Positions 18,776 to 26,542 of a DNA stretch of 64,000 nucleotides are shown piece after piece (position 1 is the stretch's first letter; every line of letters starts with the position of its first letter). The stretch lies in assembly GCF_900156045.1 (NCBI RefSeq), contig NZ_FTMX01000001.1, forward strand, positions 1,178,001-1,242,000, given 5' to 3'. The notes under the pieces were generated by a model. The model made no database searches and had not been told where the DNA came from. It was given only the letters and a program-made list of their open reading frames with translations. This stretch comes from Peribacillus simplex. GTDB taxonomy: Bacteria; Bacillota; Bacilli; Bacillales; DSM-1321. The position numbers and the translations under genes are program-made.

Positions 18776-19294
18776 TTGTACAATAGTCCAGTATTGTTTG
18801 ATAAATCAATTACGATCGTAAATCAATTTACTCCCCGGAATGAACGAAGAAAGTTTGTCGTCATTTCTGATCAAGCCGGATATGAAAAGGCGAAAAGTTT
18901 CACTTCTGTACTTGCAGGTACAGTGCCTTTTGAATGCCATTCCATTAATGGAATGGAAGATAAAGAGGAGATTAAGAGAGTCATCTTGTCACAAAAGATG
19001 GGCACCCAATTTTATATTGCGGCTGCATGGAACAATGCAGTAATGATCTTCTCGCTCGGAGTGGAAGCTGGTCTATCTGAAGATGAGATCCAGACGGTGA
19101 TTATCGGGCCTAAACGGCGGTACGTATATTGCATGAAATGTTTTGAAGTGTCGGAAGTCGCAGAAGAAGCAGAGATTGCAGAATGTGGCCATTGCAGAGC
19201 AAGTCTTGAAATAGGACCTTTTTATTCCATAGTACGGGAAGGTTATATTGGTTACCCATTCATCCCAATCGGAAAAGAAGAAGTAGGGAGCTGA
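18776..19294 (+). CDS. Dimethylamine monooxygenase subunit DmmA-family protein
   Basis: A 172-residue protein from a TTG start, eight bases after a perfect AAGGAGG and 16 bp after the demethylase stop. The longer ATG-initiated frame (18725) would start inside the upstream gene. The N-terminal part resembles a Rossmann-like domain (RRKFVVISDQAGYEKAKSF; TQFYIAAAWNNAVMIFSLG). The C-terminus is a zinc-ribbon-like or metal-binding motif with CMKC and CGHC pairs, followed by GPFYSIVREGYIGYP. This arrangement is typical of DmmA-like proteins of the dimethylamine monooxygenase cluster. Its exact role, such as an electron-transfer or assembly subunit, is not settled from sequence. Confidence 0.78.
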   Translation: MYNSPVLFDKSITIVNQFTPRNERRKFVVISDQAGYEKAKSFTSVLAGTVPFECHSINGMEDKEEIKRVILSQKMGTQFYIAAAWNNAVMIFSLGVEAGLSEDEIQTVIIGPKRRYVYCMKCFEVSEVAEEAEIAECGHCRASLEIGPFYSIVREGYIGYPFIPIGKEEVGS

Positions 19295-19299
19295 TCATC

Positions 19300-20265
19300 A
19301 TGCGGGTAGTAGGAAATATTCAAATGAAAGTAAATAAGATCATTCAAGAAACTCCATTCGTAAAACAGTTCGAGTTGATACCAGTTGATGGAAACCCATT
19401 GCCTGCTTTTACAGGCGGTTCTCATATGACCACATTCATGCCGGCCGGCGATATGATATTCGAGAGAGAATACTCCATTATCAGCAACCCAAGGGACCGT
19501 AAAAAATATGCAATTTCCATTAGGCGTGATGAGGCGTCACGCGGAGGTTCCGCTTTCTGGCATGATCATGTACAGATAGATTCCAGATTGGAAGTCAGTT
19601 TCCCTAAAAACAACTTCCCTCTCAGCTTTCGAGCAAAGCATCATGCTTTTTATGCAGCCGGAATCGGCATCACCCCTTTTCTGGCAATGATGGAAGACAT
19701 GGCTGCCGAAGGCCAAACCTTTGAACTCCATTATGCAGCACGAACACCGGAATTATGTGCTTTTTATGATCTGTTGAAAGCCAAATACCCTGATCAATGT
19801 ACCTTTTATTTTTCACAGGCGGAAGACAAACGCAGAATGACGCCTGAGACGATGAAGGATCATCGCATTGGCACGCATGTATATTTTTGCGGACCAATCG
19901 AGATGGTTCAAGAGTATCGAAATGCCGCCAGTTCCTATGGTTATCCGGAACATGCGATCCACTTCGAATTATTTGCGACAAAAAATGATGGGCCGCAAGA
20001 TCCTTTCATTGTCGACCTTACAGACAGCGATCGGTCCGTCCACGTTCATGAAGGCGAAACACTGCTTGATGCGCTTTTAAGGGAAGGAATTGATGCACCT
20101 TATTCTTGTAAAGTGGGCGGGTGCGGAAGTTGTGAGGTAGATGTGGCAGAAGGTGAAGTGGATCACCGGGATTTCTTCCTTAGCGAACAAAACCGTCAAT
20201 CACGTAATTCAATCCTGACATGCTGCTCACGTGCGAAGGACGACAGACTTGTTTTAAAACTTTAA
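19300..20265 (+). CDS. Phthalate-dioxygenase-reductase-type flavin/2Fe-2S reductase (DmmB type)
   Basis: A 321-residue electron-transfer protein with FMN, NAD(P)H and plant-type ferredoxin domains in order. REYSIISNP (56-64) binds flavin, GIGITPFLAM (121-130) and YFCGP (195-199) form the nicotinamide site, and Cys 270, 275, 278 and 308 (C-x4-C-x2-C...C) bind the 2Fe-2S cluster. It would pass electrons from NAD(P)H to the heme demethylase encoded two genes upstream. The ATG is five bases after the DmmA stop, with its ribosome site (GGGAG) inside that gene, indicating tight co-expression. Confidence 0.88.
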   Translation: MRVVGNIQMKVNKIIQETPFVKQFELIPVDGNPLPAFTGGSHMTTFMPAGDMIFEREYSIISNPRDRKKYAISIRRDEASRGGSAFWHDHVQIDSRLEVSFPKNNFPLSFRAKHHAFYAAGIGITPFLAMMEDMAAEGQTFELHYAARTPELCAFYDLLKAKYPDQCTFYFSQAEDKRRMTPETMKDHRIGTHVYFCGPIEMVQEYRNAASSYGYPEHAIHFELFATKNDGPQDPFIVDLTDSDRSVHVHEGETLLDALLREGIDAPYSCKVGGCGSCEVDVAEGEVDHRDFFLSEQNRQSRNSILTCCSRAKDDRLVLKL

Positions 20266-20315
20266 CGATTCCGAACAGGCTTACTAAAAAATAATGAAAA
20301 CCGGAGGCAAAAAAC

Positions 20316-21809
20316 ATGACAATTTTAGAAACGGCAGTTATAGAACTTAAAAATTACATCGACGGTAAGTGGCAGTCCACATCTTCAAATGAAGTAATCC
20401 CGGTAATCAATCCTGCAACACAGGAAGTCATTGCAAGGGCTCCGCGTGCCACCAAGGAAGATACAGAAAGGGCAATCTCAGTTGCGAAAGCAGCTTTTGA
20501 AAGTGGAAGCTGGTCAGGGCTGACGGCACAGGAGCGAGCTTCCTACCTTTATAAAATCGCTGATAAAATTGATGAACGTGCGGAAGAGTTAACGATTCTT
20601 GAAACAATGGACAACGGGAAACTTAAAGCAGAGGCAGGTTTCGATATTGCCGATGCAGCCGCGTGTTTCCGTTATTACGCTGGTTTGATCCTTCATCCAG
20701 AAGGGGAAACTTATCAAGTTCCCGCTCCCGTGCAAGCAATGGTCGTTCGTGAGCCGGTAGGTGTAGCCGGTTTGATTGTACCTTGGAATTTCCCTCTTCT
20801 AATGAGTGTCTGGAAAATCGCACCGGCCCTTGCGGCGGGTAACACCATTGTATATAAACCGGCTGAAGTGACACCTGTAACAGCAATGAAATTATTTGAA
20901 ATCCTAGAGGAAGTCGGCATCCCTAAAGGTGTGGCTAATATGGTGATGGGCCGCGGCACAGTTGTCGGTCAAACCATTGCAGAAAGCAAGGACGTTGACA
21001 TAGTATCATTTACGGGAAGTACGGATGTTGGCCGCACTATCATGAAAGCGGCCGCGGGCAACTTAAAGAAAATTTCCCTTGAGCTTGGCGGTAAATCACC
21101 TAACATCGTTTTTGCTGATGCAGATTTAGAGACAGCCATAGATTACGGATTATTTGGCATCTTCTTCGGTGCAGGCCAAGTATGTTCATCAGGTAGCCGC
21201 ATCTTGGTTGAAGAAAGCATTTATGATGAATATGTAAAACGCTATGTGGAACGCGCAAATAAAATCAAAGTTGGACCTGGTCTTGCAGAAGACAGCAACA
21301 TGGGGGCAATTGTCAGTGAAGCGCAGATGAATAGCATTTTAAATTATATTGAAATCGGCAAACAGGAAGGTGCGACACTTGCAGCAGGAGGTTACCGTCT
21401 TGTTGATGACGGCCTTGACAAAGGATACTTCATTGCACCGACTGTCTTCACCGATGTAACACCTGACATGCGCATCGTACAAGAGGAAATCTTCGGTCCA
21501 GTCGTTGTCATTCAAAAGTTTAAAGATGAAGAAGAAGCTATTAAACTTGCAAATGATACAGACTACGGTCTTGCAGGCGGCGTCTTCACTAACAATGGCG
21601 CAAAAGGATTGCGTGTGATCAAGAAAGTGCGTGCAGGGATTACATGGGTGAATGATTATCATCCAACATATGTCGAGGCGCCATGGGGCGGTTACAAACA
21701 GAGCGGGATTGGACGCAGTTTGGGAAAATACGGCTTGGATGAATATCAGGAAATTAAGCAGATCAACATTAATCTCGATGTAAAACCGGTAGACTGGTTC
21801 CCAAATTAA
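20316..21809 (+). CDS. NAD(P)-dependent aldehyde dehydrogenase, betaine-aldehyde-type
   Basis: A 497-residue ALDH-superfamily enzyme. PWNFP near residue 157, FTGSTDVG, general-base Glu in LELGGKSPN and nucleophile Cys in GQVCSSGSR are all present. The C-terminal WGGYKQSGIGRSLGKYGLDEYQEIK is the usual form of betaine aldehyde/DhaS-like enzymes. As last gene of the operon it should oxidise the aldehyde released by N-dealkylation. If that is formaldehyde it would be atypical for this class; a larger alkyl aldehyde is also possible. GGAGG precedes the ATG and a strong terminator follows. Confidence 0.85.
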   Translation: MTILETAVIELKNYIDGKWQSTSSNEVIPVINPATQEVIARAPRATKEDTERAISVAKAAFESGSWSGLTAQERASYLYKIADKIDERAEELTILETMDNGKLKAEAGFDIADAAACFRYYAGLILHPEGETYQVPAPVQAMVVREPVGVAGLIVPWNFPLLMSVWKIAPALAAGNTIVYKPAEVTPVTAMKLFEILEEVGIPKGVANMVMGRGTVVGQTIAESKDVDIVSFTGSTDVGRTIMKAAAGNLKKISLELGGKSPNIVFADADLETAIDYGLFGIFFGAGQVCSSGSRILVEESIYDEYVKRYVERANKIKVGPGLAEDSNMGAIVSEAQMNSILNYIEIGKQEGATLAAGGYRLVDDGLDKGYFIAPTVFTDVTPDMRIVQEEIFGPVVVIQKFKDEEEAIKLANDTDYGLAGGVFTNNGAKGLRVIKKVRAGITWVNDYHPTYVEAPWGGYKQSGIGRSLGKYGLDEYQEIKQININLDVKPVDWFPN

Positions 21810-21820
21810 TCATATGATTG

Positions 21821-21937
21821 GAGCGGGTGTTCGAGACTCCTTCGGGAAAACGCGTCCAAGGGTGACCCAGTAGGCGCAAGCCGAGGAGGCTCCCCGACCG
21901 CCCGCGGAAAGCGAGTGCCTGGGGCGGACATCAACGT
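21821..21937. repeat. Bacillaceae-type interspersed GC-rich repeat element
   Basis: About 117 bp, much richer in G+C than its surroundings, containing GAGACTCCTTCGGG, CCGAGGAGGCTC and CCGACCGCCCGCGGAAAGCGAG. From memory this matches a family of extragenic repeats scattered in many Bacillus-group genomes after stop codons; it occurs once in this window. The GAGACTCC and GGAGGCTC segments are near-complements, so the transcript can fold. It sits between the aldehyde dehydrogenase stop and its terminator. Confidence 0.6.
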
Positions 21938-21950
21938 TTAAATTGTTCAA

Positions 21951-21990
21951 GCCAAAAAACCTAATCCAAATACGGATTAGGTTTTTTGGC
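21951..21990 (+). terminator. Strong terminator of the N-demethylase operon
   Basis: A perfect 17-bp stem: GCCAAAAAACCTAATCC pairs with GGATTAGGTTTTTTGGC around a six-base loop. The symmetrical A and T runs make it usable in both directions. Confidence 0.9.
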
Positions 21991-22250
21991 AGAGAAACTT
22001 TTTAAAACCCTCAAAAAATTGTTCTTAAGCTTATAAATAATGGAGGTCCAAAGGAATTAGCTTTTGCGCAGTTTTCCTCTGGTGAGTGAAAATGGATTTG
22101 AGCATAAAAAACACCATTGGTATGATAAAAGTGTCATTCTGATGCATATTTATCGCTTCAATCAGAAATGGCATATATGGATTGATTTGTTTTACCGGTG
22201 AAGCATTTATACATAGTATCATAAAGGGAACAGGTTAGGAGTGGATATTG
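21991..22250. other. Upstream region of the second sigma-54 activator
   Basis: About 260 bp. The minus-strand frame at 22031-22222 has a repetitive hydrophobic-polar pattern but no recognisable family. A promoter for the activator should be here; I could not fix it. AGGAGTGG lies six bases ahead of the chosen ATG at 22251. Confidence 0.4.
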
Positions 22251-23855
22251 ATGACTAAGTTTTATTCTGATATGACAGTGGAGGAAGCAATATCATGTTT
22301 TCCCATAGGAAGCACTGAAGTGGAAGTTTTGGATGATTCAGAAGATTTCATTGGGTTTTTGACAATAGAGGCGTTATCTGCGGCAGTGCAGCAGAGTGAT
22401 TTGACGAAGCCTATATCCCATTTCATTACTGTGAATGCACCGCTGCAAAATTTACGCAATTATTCAATACCATATGAACAATTTCAAGCATTCTTTGAGA
22501 GTGATTTATGCAGGGTAGTATTTAATGCCCTGTATGATGGCGTATATATCACGGATGGTTCTGGAACGACATTATTCATCAATCAAGCTTATCAGCGTAT
22601 TACCGGAATAAGGGAAGAGGAAATTATCGGAAAACCGATGAGTTATTTAATTGAGCAGGGTATGATATCGGTTTCTGCTTCATTGGACTCAATCCTGACG
22701 AAGAATCAAGTTACCTTGACACAAAGAATTCGAAATGGAAGAAAGATTATCGTATCGGCCACACCGATTCTATCGCCACAGAATGAAGTCATATTTGTCA
22801 TAAATAGTGTAAGGGATATTACCGAATTAATCCGGATGAAGTACACGATCGACAGCCAAAAGCTATCTTTCCAACCTATTTCTCAATTATTGCCTGGCTC
22901 GGAACAGGTCAATTTACAAGAAATAATCATTGGGCCTTCTACAACTCCCTTATTTAAACTGGCAGATAAAGTAGCTAAAACGGATGCGAAGATCTTGTTA
23001 CAGGGGGAAACGGGAGTAGGGAAGAGTTTAATCGCCAAGTACATACATGCCAAAAGCTCCAGGAAGGAAAAAATATTCCTTGAATTAAATTGCGGAGCCA
23101 TACCGGCGAACTTGGTGGAATCTGAACTTTTTGGATATGAACCAGGGGCATTTACCGGGTCCCTTAAGAATGGGAAAATGGGGATTTTCGAGAAAGTGAA
23201 TGGTGGCACGTTATTTTTGGACGAAATTGGGGATTTACCTTTAGAGTTACAGGTAAAACTTTTGAAAGTGGTAGAAGAAAACAAGTTTATGAGAGTAGGT
23301 TCTACCGAAATGAAAGAGGTGGATGTCAGGCTAATTACAGCCACTCATCGAGATCTTGCCTCCCTCGTTCAAGAGGGGTCTTTCCGAGAAGATCTATATT
23401 ACCGGCTTAATATCGTATCATTTGAAGTCCCGCCCTTACGCCAGCGAAAGGAAGAAACGATCCCACTTTTAGAAATGTATTTGAAAAAATTCAATGAAAA
23501 ATATAATGAAAAGAAAAAGATGACACCGGAATGCTATGAATGGCTGACGAACTATTCGTGGCCTGGTAATATACGTGAGCTCGCAAGTCTTGCAGAGCGT
23601 CTGGTCGTCACGACTTATGATGATACGATTGATTTGCCTAATTTACCATCTTTCATCCAGCCGGTCATATCAAAAAAACCTACAAAACATTCATTGAAGG
23701 ATGCTGTTTCCGAGCTGGAGCGATCCCTGATCCTGAATGCGATGAAAAAATATGGGACTACAAGGGCTGCGGCCATCTCTTTGGATATCAGTCAAAGCGC
23801 TTTGGTGCAAAAAATGAAAAAATTTCACATGCGATTAGAAAACGAATCGAATTAG
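22251..23855 (+). CDS. Sigma-54-dependent activator with CBS-like and PAS sensor regions
   Basis: A 534-residue enhancer-binding protein. The N-terminus (1-62) resembles a single CBS motif; a PAS domain follows at about 85-195 (NALYDGVYITDGSGTTLFINQAYQRITGI). The AAA+ domain has Walker A GETGVGKS (about 252-259), contact loop GAFTGS rather than GAFTGA (299-304) and Walker B TLFLDE (320-325). A Fis-type HTH ends the protein (TRAAAISLDISQSALVQKMKKF). The ATG at 22251 is preferred to TTG 22248 by spacing to AGGAGTGG. It reads toward the sigma-54 promoter at 23943, so it most likely controls the alcohol dehydrogenase operon. Confidence 0.88.
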   Translation: MTKFYSDMTVEEAISCFPIGSTEVEVLDDSEDFIGFLTIEALSAAVQQSDLTKPISHFITVNAPLQNLRNYSIPYEQFQAFFESDLCRVVFNALYDGVYITDGSGTTLFINQAYQRITGIREEEIIGKPMSYLIEQGMISVSASLDSILTKNQVTLTQRIRNGRKIIVSATPILSPQNEVIFVINSVRDITELIRMKYTIDSQKLSFQPISQLLPGSEQVNLQEIIIGPSTTPLFKLADKVAKTDAKILLQGETGVGKSLIAKYIHAKSSRKEKIFLELNCGAIPANLVESELFGYEPGAFTGSLKNGKMGIFEKVNGGTLFLDEIGDLPLELQVKLLKVVEENKFMRVGSTEMKEVDVRLITATHRDLASLVQEGSFREDLYYRLNIVSFEVPPLRQRKEETIPLLEMYLKKFNEKYNEKKKMTPECYEWLTNYSWPGNIRELASLAERLVVTTYDDTIDLPNLPSFIQPVISKKPTKHSLKDAVSELERSLILNAMKKYGTTRAAAISLDISQSALVQKMKKFHMRLENESN

Positions 23856-23942
23856 TTTTTTTGATTTGATTTCTACTCATTATTTCTATTGTTATCGACA
23901 AAAAAAAAGGTTATCCCCCTTATAAATTAAGCGTTTTCACTT

Positions 23943-23958
23943 TGGCATGATTCCTGCA
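23943..23958 (+). promoter_or_regulatory. Sigma-54 -24/-12 promoter of the alcohol/aldehyde dehydrogenase operon
   Basis: TGGCATGATTCCTGCA has GG at 23944-23945 and GC at 23956-23957 with 10 bases between, fitting the sigma-54 consensus. It lies 30 bp before the alcohol dehydrogenase start and 88 bp after the activator's stop codon. Confidence 0.87.
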
Positions 23959-23987
23959 TTAGTAAATACATGAAAGGGGAGATGACC

Positions 23988-25139
23988 ATGAATATTTCAA
24001 TTTTTTCAATGGCTAACAAATTGGTGACAGGATCAGATTCTTTACAGCAGCTGACTGATGAGGTTACGCGATTAGGGATGAAAAATCCGTTGATAGTTAC
24101 AGATAAAATTTTACTGGATGCCGGGGTAGTGCAAAAGGTTGAGGATCTACTTTCATCAGCATACGGTATTTTCTCGGATGTGAATCCTGAACCGGAAATA
24201 GAAATCGTTGATCTATGTGTACAGGCTATCAGGGAGGGAAATCATGATGGACTGATAGCAGTAGGCGGGGGAAGTGCGATGGATATTGCGAAAGCCTCTT
24301 CCGTCATGGCTACAAATTCAGGTAGCATCGAGACATATTTCGGTACGAATTTGATTGAAGTTCCGGGTCTGCCTTTAATAGCCATACCGACGACGGCCGG
24401 AACCGGGTCTGAAGTGACGAATATTTCGATTTTATCGGACAAAACAGAACAAGTGAAGAAGGGAATTGTTAGTTCATATCTTTTACCGGATGTAGCGATT
24501 GTATCGCCTGTCATGACGCTGACTTGCCCGCCAAGTGTGACGGCTGCGAGCGGAGTGGATGCACTTGTCCATGCGGTAGAAGCTTATATTTCCAAATTTG
24601 CTTCGCCCGTTACAGATGCTTTGGCAATTGGGGCCATGAAGTTGATCGCAAAAAATTTACCAAAGGCTTATGCTGCACCAGATAATCTGGAAGCGCGGGA
24701 AGCAATGATCACGGGAAGCCTAATGGCAGGGTTAGCTTTTGGAAATGCCGGTGTTGGAGCTGTCCATGCATTAGCTTATCCGCTTGGAGGACGCTTCCAT
24801 TTATCACATGGAGTCAGCAATTCATTATTACTGCCATTTGTCATGAAGTGGAATAAAATTGCATGTTTGGAAAGGTTCCGAGACATTGCCGAAGCACTTG
24901 GAGAGAAAGTCAATCATTTAAATGATGATGAGGCAGCGGATAAAGCTATAGAAGCGATGACCCGAATCTGCCGTTACGTTGATATACCTGAGTCACTCAG
25001 TGCATTTGACATTCCTGAATCGGCTTTAAGTGAAATGGCTGCCGAGGCCATCAAACAAGGGCGTTTACTTCGCAATAATCCCCGTGCATTAAACGTTCGG
25101 GATATCGAAAAAATTTACCGTTCAGCCTATGGCTTTTAA
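23988..25139 (+). CDS. Iron-containing (type III) alcohol dehydrogenase
   Basis: A 383-residue NAD(P)-dependent dehydrogenase of the iron-activated family. GGGSAMDIAK near residue 90 binds the cofactor phosphates, and the metal site is represented by an Asp/His set including VDALVHAVEAY and YPLGGRFHLSHGVSNSLLLPFVM. The ATG at 23988 follows AAAGGGGAG directly; the in-frame ATG at 23970 overlaps that site. First gene of a sigma-54 operon ending in an SSADH-type enzyme, so it may oxidise an alcohol such as 4-hydroxybutyrate to the corresponding semialdehyde. The substrate is inferred. Confidence 0.87.
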   Translation: MNISIFSMANKLVTGSDSLQQLTDEVTRLGMKNPLIVTDKILLDAGVVQKVEDLLSSAYGIFSDVNPEPEIEIVDLCVQAIREGNHDGLIAVGGGSAMDIAKASSVMATNSGSIETYFGTNLIEVPGLPLIAIPTTAGTGSEVTNISILSDKTEQVKKGIVSSYLLPDVAIVSPVMTLTCPPSVTAASGVDALVHAVEAYISKFASPVTDALAIGAMKLIAKNLPKAYAAPDNLEAREAMITGSLMAGLAFGNAGVGAVHALAYPLGGRFHLSHGVSNSLLLPFVMKWNKIACLERFRDIAEALGEKVNHLNDDEAADKAIEAMTRICRYVDIPESLSAFDIPESALSEMAAEAIKQGRLLRNNPRALNVRDIEKIYRSAYGF

Positions 25140-25153
25140 GTGGAGGAAACAAT

Positions 25154-26542
25154 ATGAAATGGAAAAACCGTCGCTACGGAGATGAGACATCGTATATACC
25201 TGCGGGACCTTTTAAAATTAGACTTCCATTTGTCCATTATCGTTTCGAGTGGCCTGACTATGTTCAAGGGTTATTGATGTGTGCAGTTGACCTTGGAGCG
25301 ATTACACTGCTTGCAGACCATCTGGGGATGCCTTTTGATGTAGCTCTGGCCGTCGTTGTCTTGAATGGATTATTATATTTAGCACATCATTTACTCGGGG
25401 ACCCAGTTATACCAGGTTGGATTACACCTGCGGTTCCATTGCTTGTATTGTTCGTCGGGCAATTTCCGGAAGGGCCTGATCGGGTCTATGCACTCGTTGC
25501 ATTTCAATTAACATTAGGTATTTTATCGATAGTGCTTGGAATGACCGGACTTGCCAGTAAGGTCGTACGATTAGTGCCGAATGCAATTAAATCAGGCATC
25601 ATTTTAGGGGCAGGAATTGGTGCTGTCGTATCCATTTTCGAAGTGGGTGGAAAGTTCGATTTATTTCCATATACAATAAGCATTTGTATCGGATTTGCCT
25701 TTTACTTGCTTTTTTCGAAAAATTTCGGAAAGTTAAAAATGCGAAATAAAGTTTGGGTATTCATAGGCAATTTAGGGATATTGCCAGCAATCTTGCTTGC
25801 GGTCATTGTAGCCCCGATTTTTGGTGAAGCAAAATGGCCCGATATTCAATGGGGATTCAGCAGTCCGGACTTTGCTACGCTTTGGTCGGACTATACTGTG
25901 TTCGGTTTAGGTTTCCCTGCTTTGACCTTCTTTTTAAGTGCGATTCCAGCTGTTTTTGCCACTTATTTAGTTGTATTCGGGGATGTGCTGAAAACAAAAG
26001 CGTTGCTTTCTGAATCTGATGAGGTCAGGGAAGATGAAAAAGTGGACTATAATCCAAACAGAGCCCATTTAATTTTTGGCGGCCGAAATGTGATCATGAG
26101 TTTTATCGGACCTGATATAACGATGTGCGGTCCGTTGTGGGCAGCCATGCAGGTCGTGGTTGTGGAACGGTTCAAGAATGGCAAGAAAGCCATGAATTCT
26201 TTCTTCGGCGGTGCTGGCTCGTTCCGTTGGGGTACGAATACAGGGTTATTCTTATTGCCGGTAGTCAGCTTGGTTGAACCAATTCTCGGTGTAGCCTTGG
26301 CCTTAACGCTTTTGGTTCAAGGATATGTTAGCGTACGCGTCGGTGTGATGCAGGCGAAGAGCCAACGCGACCTGGGAATTGCAGGGGTCGTTGCTGCCAT
26401 CCTTGTTATAAAAGGTGCTGGAATGGCGTTTGCAGCGGGAATTTTATTATGTGTCCTTCTATATGGCAAGGACTTTTTCAAAGGTGAGAATGATAAGACT
26501 TTTACAGATCATGCAGAAGAAGAGGAGATTAAAGCAGGATGA
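25154..26542 (+). CDS. Polytopic permease, SLC23/NCS2-like
   Basis: A 462-residue integral membrane protein with roughly 12 helices. Its layout (VQGLLMCAVDLGAITLLADHLGMPFDVALAVVVLNGLLYLAHHLLGDPVIPGWITPAVPL at the N-terminus and a conserved FGGRNVIMSFIGPDITMCGP segment in the middle) suggests the solute carrier 23-like superfamily. I am not certain of the subfamily. It lies between the alcohol and aldehyde dehydrogenases and overlaps the latter by 4 bp, so it probably imports their common substrate. Confidence 0.68.
   Translation: MKWKNRRYGDETSYIPAGPFKIRLPFVHYRFEWPDYVQGLLMCAVDLGAITLLADHLGMPFDVALAVVVLNGLLYLAHHLLGDPVIPGWITPAVPLLVLFVGQFPEGPDRVYALVAFQLTLGILSIVLGMTGLASKVVRLVPNAIKSGIILGAGIGAVVSIFEVGGKFDLFPYTISICIGFAFYLLFSKNFGKLKMRNKVWVFIGNLGILPAILLAVIVAPIFGEAKWPDIQWGFSSPDFATLWSDYTVFGLGFPALTFFLSAIPAVFATYLVVFGDVLKTKALLSESDEVREDEKVDYNPNRAHLIFGGRNVIMSFIGPDITMCGPLWAAMQVVVVERFKNGKKAMNSFFGGAGSFRWGTNTGLFLLPVVSLVEPILGVALALTLLVQGYVSVRVGVMQAKSQRDLGIAGVVAAILVIKGAGMAFAAGILLCVLLYGKDFFKGENDKTFTDHAEEEEIKAG

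Noticed and set aside
22031..22222. Minus-strand 63-codon frame upstream of the second activator
   Set aside because: No ribosome site and no recognisable family; also it would occupy the activator's promoter region.
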